Positions 50,044 through 51,774 of a stretch of DNA of 51,774 bases are shown here, one piece after another (the first letter of the stretch is position 1; each line of letters opens with the position of its first letter). The translations under genes and the position numbers were made by a program. Origin of the DNA: Deinococcales bacterium (GTDB lineage Bacteria; Deinococcota; Deinococci; Deinococcales; JAAFIG01); assembly GCA_025352125.1 (NCBI GenBank), contig JANXTZ010000062.1:1-51774 (forward strand), read 5' to 3'. The notes under the pieces were generated by a model, which saw only the letters and a program-made list of their open reading frames with translations, did not search any database and was not told where the DNA came from.

Positions 50044-50627
50044 CCCGAGCCGCCACCGTGGAGCGCAGCACCCTAGAAACCCAAATCAAGATCACCCTCG
50101 ACCTCGATCAGAATTTGACGGGAAAACTCGAGACTGGTCATGCGTTTTTGGATCACATGCTCGACCAGATTCGTCGTCACGGGCGGCTTGGCTTGCTGAT
50201 TGAAGGTAGGGGAGACCTGGCGGTGGACGTGCACCATCTTGCCGAGGACACGGGCATCACGCTGGGCATGGCGGTGTTGCAGGCTTTGGGTGACAAACGT
50301 GGCATCGAACGCTACAGCGACTCGTTCGTGCCAATGGATGAAACCCTGGCACACGTGGTGCTCGATTTTTCTGGACGCGCCCACCTCGAGTTTAAACCCG
50401 AAGATTTGGGCGTCTACGGCGATGCGGGAGGCTTTACGATTTACCATCTGCGCGAATTCTTGCGCGGATTTTGCAACCACGCGGGCGCAACCTTGCACGT
50501 GAGGTTGTTGAACGGCAAGGAAGTCCATCACGTGGTCGAAGCCATTTTCAAGGCGTTTGCCAGGGCATTGTTTGCCGCCACCCGAGTCACCACTCAGGAC
50601 TTGCCCAGCACCAAAGGAACACTGTAA
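50040..50627 (+). CDS. hisB: Imidazoleglycerol-phosphate dehydratase
   Basis: This 195-residue monofunctional enzyme dehydrates imidazoleglycerol phosphate to imidazole-acetol phosphate, the step before hisC. The metal ligands lie in the repeated motifs GHAFLDHMLDQIRRHG and DVHHLAEDTGI in the first half, and LREFLRGFCNHAGATLHVRL and HHVVEAIFKAFARAL in the second half. The order hisC-hisB without hisH or hisA next to it means the his genes are dispersed in this genome. Confidence 0.95.
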   Translation: MTRAATVERSTLETQIKITLDLDQNLTGKLETGHAFLDHMLDQIRRHGRLGLLIEGRGDLAVDVHHLAEDTGITLGMAVLQALGDKRGIERYSDSFVPMDETLAHVVLDFSGRAHLEFKPEDLGVYGDAGGFTIYHLREFLRGFCNHAGATLHVRLLNGKEVHHVVEAIFKAFARALFAATRVTTQDLPSTKGTL

Positions 50628-50645
50628 AGCTGGGAGGCTCGAGTC

Positions 50646-50827
50646 ATGGAACTTTTGTTTACTGGTGCTGCATTGTTGTTGCATTGTATGGTGCTTGGTA
50701 CGGCGTTCAAGTCTTGCGCCTCGCTGCAAAAGCTCAACCTGATTCCAAATGGGTTCTTCAACTGGAAGTCCGGAATTTGCTCGAGCCACTTCTGAGCACC
50801 GTCATTGCCGTGCCGTTTGCGATGTGA
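50646..50827 (+). pseudogene. Possible frameshifted small membrane protein after hisB
   Basis: GGGAGG precedes an ATG at 50646 that opens MELLFTGAALLLHCMVLG and stops after 49 residues at 50795. The next frame reads a more convincing hydrophobic and helical stretch (YWCCIVVALYGAWYGVQVLR, then AAKAQPDSKWVLQLEVRNLL) to a TGA at 50825-50827 but has no start of its own. This suggests one small gene with a shift near 50690, or chance ORFs. Confidence 0.3.
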
Positions 50828-50841
50828 GACTAGCCTGGAAA

Positions 50842-50847
50842 TTTAAT
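50842..50847 (+). promoter_or_regulatory. Leaderless -10-like element TTTAAT
   Basis: TTTAAT ends six bases before the ATG at 50854. Confidence 0.3.
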
Positions 50848-50853
50848 TGCGGT

Positions 50854-51117
50854 ATGAACGGGACCCGAGGCTGCAACAAAATTCTGACGGGTTTGATCTG
50901 GTTTGTGCCGTTTATCACGCCGATAGTGTTGTTGCTACCTGTGTTTTTGCCACGCCAATCAATGCTCGAGCCTTTGCATTCGAGTAAATCCCGAATTCTT
51001 AATCTTGGTCTGATTCGCCTTGGTTTGATTCTGGTATCTTGCGTCGGATTGTTCTTTTACAGCCTGCTTGAGATCATCAAAATCCTGGGTTCACAAAAAA
51101 TTCAAGTTCTCAATTGA
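50854..51117 (+). CDS. Small hypothetical membrane protein
   Basis: This 87-residue protein has two hydrophobic helices (LTGLIWFVPFITPIVLLLPV at about 11-30 and LIRLGLILVSCVGLFFYSLL at about 53-72) with a short basic loop between them. No family is recognised. The start follows from the -10 spacing. The gene ends next to the strong hairpin at 51120. It may belong with the damaged ORF just before it. Confidence 0.45.
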   Translation: MNGTRGCNKILTGLIWFVPFITPIVLLLPVFLPRQSMLEPLHSSKSRILNLGLIRLGLILVSCVGLFFYSLLEIIKILGSQKIQVLN

Positions 51118-51119
51118 AA

Positions 51120-51155
51120 AATCTCGAGATTTCAGACATCTGAAATCTCGAGATT
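51120..51155. terminator. Perfect 17-bp-arm palindrome between convergent genes
   Basis: AATCTCGAGATTTCAGA and its exact complement flank two bases. Each arm contains a CTCGAG copy. The minus-strand reading is followed by TTTTC, so it mainly ends the OsmC transcript and may also stop the plus-strand one. Confidence 0.75.
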
Positions 51156-51166
51156 CAGTTTGAATG

Positions 51167-51592
51167 TTAGCCTTCCAGGGCGGCGTCAAGTTCCATCGGC
51201 ACGCTGGCAAGCGCCCTTGAAACAATACAGCCCGTTTTGGTCGCCTCCGCCAGTTCCAAAAATTTCTCGCTCGAGATGCCTGGGACTACGGCACGGGTCA
51301 CGAGTTTGAGCTTGGTGATGCTCATGCCGTCGCCAATTTTTTCGACGGTGCAATTGCCTTCGGTGGCAACCTTGATTGCCACAAAACCGTTGGCTTCGAG
51401 CGCGGCATTCAGCGCCATCGAGTAACAACCGGCGTGGGCGGCTGCCAGCAATTCTTCTGGATTGCTGCCAGGACCGTCCTCAAAGCGGCTCGAGAAGGCA
51501 TACTGAATATCGAGTCCCGATTGTCCGGTGATGTGACCCTTGCCCGCCTTGAGCGTTCCAGTCCAGGTGGCTGCGGCTTTGCGTGTTGGCAT
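51167..51592 (-). CDS. OsmC-family peroxide reductase
   Basis: This 141-residue protein has the OsmC fold with its two redox Cys: Cys56 in AAAHAGCYSMALNAAL and the second in ATKTGCIVSRALASV. It reduces organic hydroperoxides, probably with a low-molecular thiol or lipoyl partner. The sequence GPGSNPEELLAAAHAGCY is the OsmC subtype pattern rather than Ohr. AAGGAG lies seven bases before the ATG. Confidence 0.92.
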   Translation of the reverse strand: MPTRKAAATWTGTLKAGKGHITGQSGLDIQYAFSSRFEDGPGSNPEELLAAAHAGCYSMALNAALEANGFVAIKVATEGNCTVEKIGDGMSITKLKLVTRAVVPGISSEKFLELAEATKTGCIVSRALASVPMELDAALEG

Positions 51593-51774
51593 GTTGAATC
51601 TCCTTTGCTCGAGTTTCAGACTCGATACTTCATTCTAAGAGCGTGTTTATGAAGGGTCAAGTCTCCTCAGTATCAATCGAATATTCGCCAAATACACCCA
51701 TGATTCAGTGACTTCAGGTAAACCCTCGAAATCACGCACCAACCGCCTACACCGCGTTAACCACGCCAAAGACC
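51593..51774. other. Right edge, no gene seen
   Basis: The last 182 bases hold the OsmC ribosome-binding site and one CTCGAG. I see no reading frame, hairpin or promoter I can support. Confidence 0.4.

Larger units (their letters stand above)
348..51613. repeat. Iterated palindrome CTCGAG spread over the whole window
   Basis: The hexamer CTCGAG appears about seven times per kilobase. By eye I counted 27 copies between positions 348 and 3640, against roughly one expected at this base composition. The copies are not tandem or regularly spaced. They fall in all three codon phases (read as Leu-Glu, as x-Arg-x, or as Ser-Ser/Arg) and in intergenic DNA, including terminator stems. This resembles the behaviour of the cyanobacterial HIP1 octamer. 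Density varies: the first 347 bases have none, and the peptide-binding-protein gene at 7507-9042 has few. Confidence 0.95.

Noticed and set aside
348..51613. CTCGAG copies as a CRISPR array or dispersed mobile repeat
   Set aside because: Spacing is irregular, the repeat is only six bases, and flanking bases differ between copies, so neither explanation fits.
1..51774. tRNA, rRNA or insertion-sequence genes
   Set aside because: I looked for tRNA arm motifs, transposase motifs and terminal inverted repeats and found none that I could support.

Overview
This 51.8 kb window is bacterial chromosome with about 53% G+C by rough estimate and dense coding. Many genes have a -10 hexamer (TANNNT-like) ending five or six bases before the start codon, so their mRNAs would be leaderless. 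That habit, a YpdA-like bacillithiol-disulfide reductase and the general gene set point to the Deinococcota. This is inference; no rRNA or universal marker is present to place it exactly. The most obvious whole-window signal is the palindrome CTCGAG. I counted 27 copies in the first 3.7 kb, where about one is expected. It occurs in every reading frame and also forms the stems of several terminators.

Layout. 1-2705: the end of an unknown gene, then a leftward operon prfA - NUDIX hydrolase - ankyrin protein - small helical protein. 2809-9042: two ABC importer sets on the plus strand, a MalF/MalG-like sugar permease pair with unusual extra segments and a DppB/DppC-like peptide permease pair with its binding protein; no ATPase is encoded here. 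9213-14524: a secreted repeat-rich protein, a LURP-one-like protein, an esterase, a carboxymuconolactone-decarboxylase-like protein and glgC. 14699-19462: one giant sensor with about ten PAS and two GAF domains and no recognisable output domain.

19642-29315 holds the most interesting system, a lasso-peptide biosynthetic cluster. In order it has a gamma-glutamyltransferase-like gene, a sulfotransferase, the B2 leader protease, the B1/RRE recognition protein, the C macrolactam synthetase, a precursor gene, a second and broken precursor gene, and an HPr-kinase-like peptide kinase. A convergent SARP/AfsR-like regulator, frameshifted near its C-terminus, lies beside it. The predicted product is FVGVGGADAASVGSH, with an eight-residue ring closed between Phe1 and Asp8. 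The kinase and sulfotransferase could decorate Ser residues in the tail. The broken precursor has a stop in its leader and has lost the leader Thr at -2, but it keeps Phe1, Asp8 and the penultimate Ser.

29444-44600 is mostly housekeeping and accessory: a DUF1684 protein, a tail-anchored TPR protein, a rhodanese with an MFS transporter, a PQQ-type sugar dehydrogenase, a DUF4874/DUF4832 lipoprotein, two tandem leishmanolysin-like lipoprotein proteases, YpdA, a DmpA-type peptidase, an S9 peptidase, an EamA transporter and a nucleoside phosphorylase. 44600-51774 carries metG with a candidate leader-peptide attenuator, a membrane-bound nucleotide-sugar dehydratase, hisC-hisB, small membrane ORFs of doubtful integrity and an OsmC-family peroxidase. 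I saw no tRNA, rRNA, CRISPR array or insertion sequence.
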